Part shown: positions 63,127 to 64,000 of the stretch, in pieces | Layout: every line of letters starts with the position of its first letter | Numbering within the stretch: the stretch's first letter is position 1 | Source of the DNA: Chitinophagaceae bacterium PMP191F | GTDB taxonomy: Bacteria; Bacteroidota; Bacteroidia; Chitinophagales; Chitinophagaceae | Assembly (NCBI GenBank): GCA_001302245.1 | Contig: LGYU01000012.1 | Coordinates: forward strand, 1 to 64,000 | Direction of reading: 5' to 3' | Length of the DNA: 64,000 bases | Translations under genes and position numbers: made by a program | Notes under the pieces: model-generated | What the model was told of the DNA's origin: nothing | What the model saw: the letters and a program-made list of their open reading frames with translations, nothing else | The model's database searches: none

Positions 63127-63315
63127 TCATTCAGCTATTCCATCTTCATTATTTTCCTGCATTTTCTTTCCTGACTGTAATAGTTTTTCCAGCATTTCCT
63201 CCCTCCTCTCCTGCATGCGTTCATGTTGCCGATCCCTTCTTCTTTGTACACTCCGGTTAATGTAAATGAACAAAATCAGTCCGATGAAAACTCCCGAAAG
63301 GACAATCTGGATCAT
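63127..63315 (-). CDS. Small single-span membrane protein in the histidine operon
   Basis: The 62-residue protein has one N-terminal transmembrane helix (about 4-20), then a highly charged Arg/Glu/Gln-rich segment ([20 protein letters not shown] and on) likely to be a coiled coil, ending NEDGIAE. Its ATG overlaps the hisF stop (ATGA), so the two are translationally coupled. No family is recognised and no histidine-pathway role is known. Confidence 0.6.
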   Translation of the reverse strand: MIQIVLSGVFIGLILFIYINRSVQRRRDRQHERMQERREEMLEKLLQSGKKMQENNEDGIAE

Positions 63316-64000
63316 ATTCTGACAACAATATTATGTTGTTGCAAATATCCCTTTAATTCGGGAATTGCCACCTCTTTAAAGTGAAAGATACTGGCCGCCA
63401 GTGCTGCATCTGCCTTTGCCTGCTCAAATACATCTACAAAATGCTGCGCAGTACCACCTCCGCCAGAGGCAATTACGGGTACCGGCAGTTCCGCAGCCAG
63501 TTTCCCGGTAATATCCAGGGCAAAACCCTGCTTGGTACCATCGTGGTTCATAGAGGTGAGCAGAATTTCGCCTGCACCCATGTCTACCGCCTGCCTGGCC
63601 CAGTCAAAACAGGTCGTGCCGGTTTTTACCCGGCCGCCATTCAGGTATACATACCATTCTCCATCTTCTTCCTTGCGTGTATCAATGGCCAGCACCACAC
63701 ATTGACTGCCAAATTCCTTTGCCAGTTCATTTACCAGGCCTGGATTTTTAAAAGCAGCAGTATTGACAGATATCTTATCTGCACCGTTCTGCAGTAATAC
63801 CTGTACATCTTCCACACTGCTGATACCACCACCTACTGTAAAAGGGATATTGATATGGTGCGCAATCCTGTTCACCAGTTCGCTCAGTGTTTTTCTTCTT
63901 TCATTGGTAGCTGTAATATCCAGGAACACCAGCTCATCAGCACCCTGTTGTGCATACAATGCACCCAGCTCTACGGGGTCACCTGCATCACGCAGATCCA
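63312..64000 (-). CDS. hisF: Imidazole glycerol phosphate synthase cyclase subunit HisF (N-terminus cut by window edge)
   Basis: The frame is open to the window edge and already in the conserved sequence ([17 protein letters not shown], about residue 25). It contains [20 protein letters not shown] and [15 protein letters not shown], typical of HisF. It closes the imidazole ring and makes AICAR using ammonia from HisH. The missing start is estimated at about 25 codons beyond the window. The stop overlaps the next gene. Confidence 0.96.
   Translation of the reverse strand, partial: DLRDAGDPVELGALYAQQGADELVFLDITATNERRKTLSELVNRIAHHINIPFTVGGGISSVEDVQVLLQNGADKISVNTAAFKNPGLVNELAKEFGSQCVVLAIDTRKEEDGEWYVYLNGGRVKTGTTCFDWARQAVDMGAGEILLTSMNHDGTKQGFALDITGKLAAELPVPVIASGGGGTAQHFVDVFEQAKADAALAASIFHFKEVAIPELKGYLQQHNIVVRI

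Overview
The window looks like a chromosomal segment of a Bacteroidota bacterium, most likely family Chitinophagaceae. The evidence is the gene order rpsU - xerC - hpf - tRNA cluster - tuf - trnW - secE - nusG - rplKAJL - rpoBC, promoters of the Bacteroidota type (TTG, about 18-20 bases, TAnnTTTG), a type-B type IX secretion sorting domain, a PorW/SprE-like TPR protein, a DUF4369-TlpA protein, a 'putative porin', a bactofilin and a fused hisIE. It is mostly conserved housekeeping DNA, with one accessory block and many intergenic repeats.

Layout. 0-7.5 kb: DinB-like protein, RNase Z, a fructosamine-kinase-like protein, an AT-rich HEAT-repeat protein, an APC permease-heptose kinase operon and an OmpH/Skp-like protein. 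7.6-28.7 kb, nearly all minus strand: the transcription/translation super-cluster (rpoC, rpoB, rplL, rplJ, rplA, rplK, nusG, secE, tRNA-Trp, tuf, four intact tRNAs plus one degenerate tRNA-like copy, hpf, xerC, rpsU). It is interrupted twice. A LacI-family regulator sits between rplL and rpoB. Three genes (two large membrane proteins and a histone H1-like Lys/Ala protein) sit between rplK and nusG. Separate promoters are visible at rplK, at rpoB and upstream of the tRNA-tuf unit.

28.7-36.3 kb: riboflavin synthase is translationally coupled to a membrane desaturase-like protein and a zinc-ribbon methyltransferase. Then come a second methyltransferase, a GT2 glycosyltransferase and two large polytopic membrane proteins. 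This AT-rich block probably builds or modifies a surface glycan or lipid-linked sugar; its product is unknown. 36.3-41.6 kb: 'ligase-associated' DNA repair genes (Lhr-like helicase, PdeM-type phosphoesterase) without the ligase or exonuclease partners, and a class IV (HDAC11-like) deacetylase coupled to the phosphoesterase.

41.6-64 kb: putative porin, purine nucleoside phosphorylase, T9SS cargo, sucC, MscS channel, a candidate structured small RNA at about 50.58-50.75 kb, GNAT, an outer-membrane barrel, SprT-like protease, bactofilin with a partner, PorW/SprE-like protein followed by PBP1A, a TlpA-like thioredoxin and the end of a histidine operon (hisIE, a small membrane protein, hisF cut by the window edge).

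All functions are inferred from reading the sequence; no database search was run.
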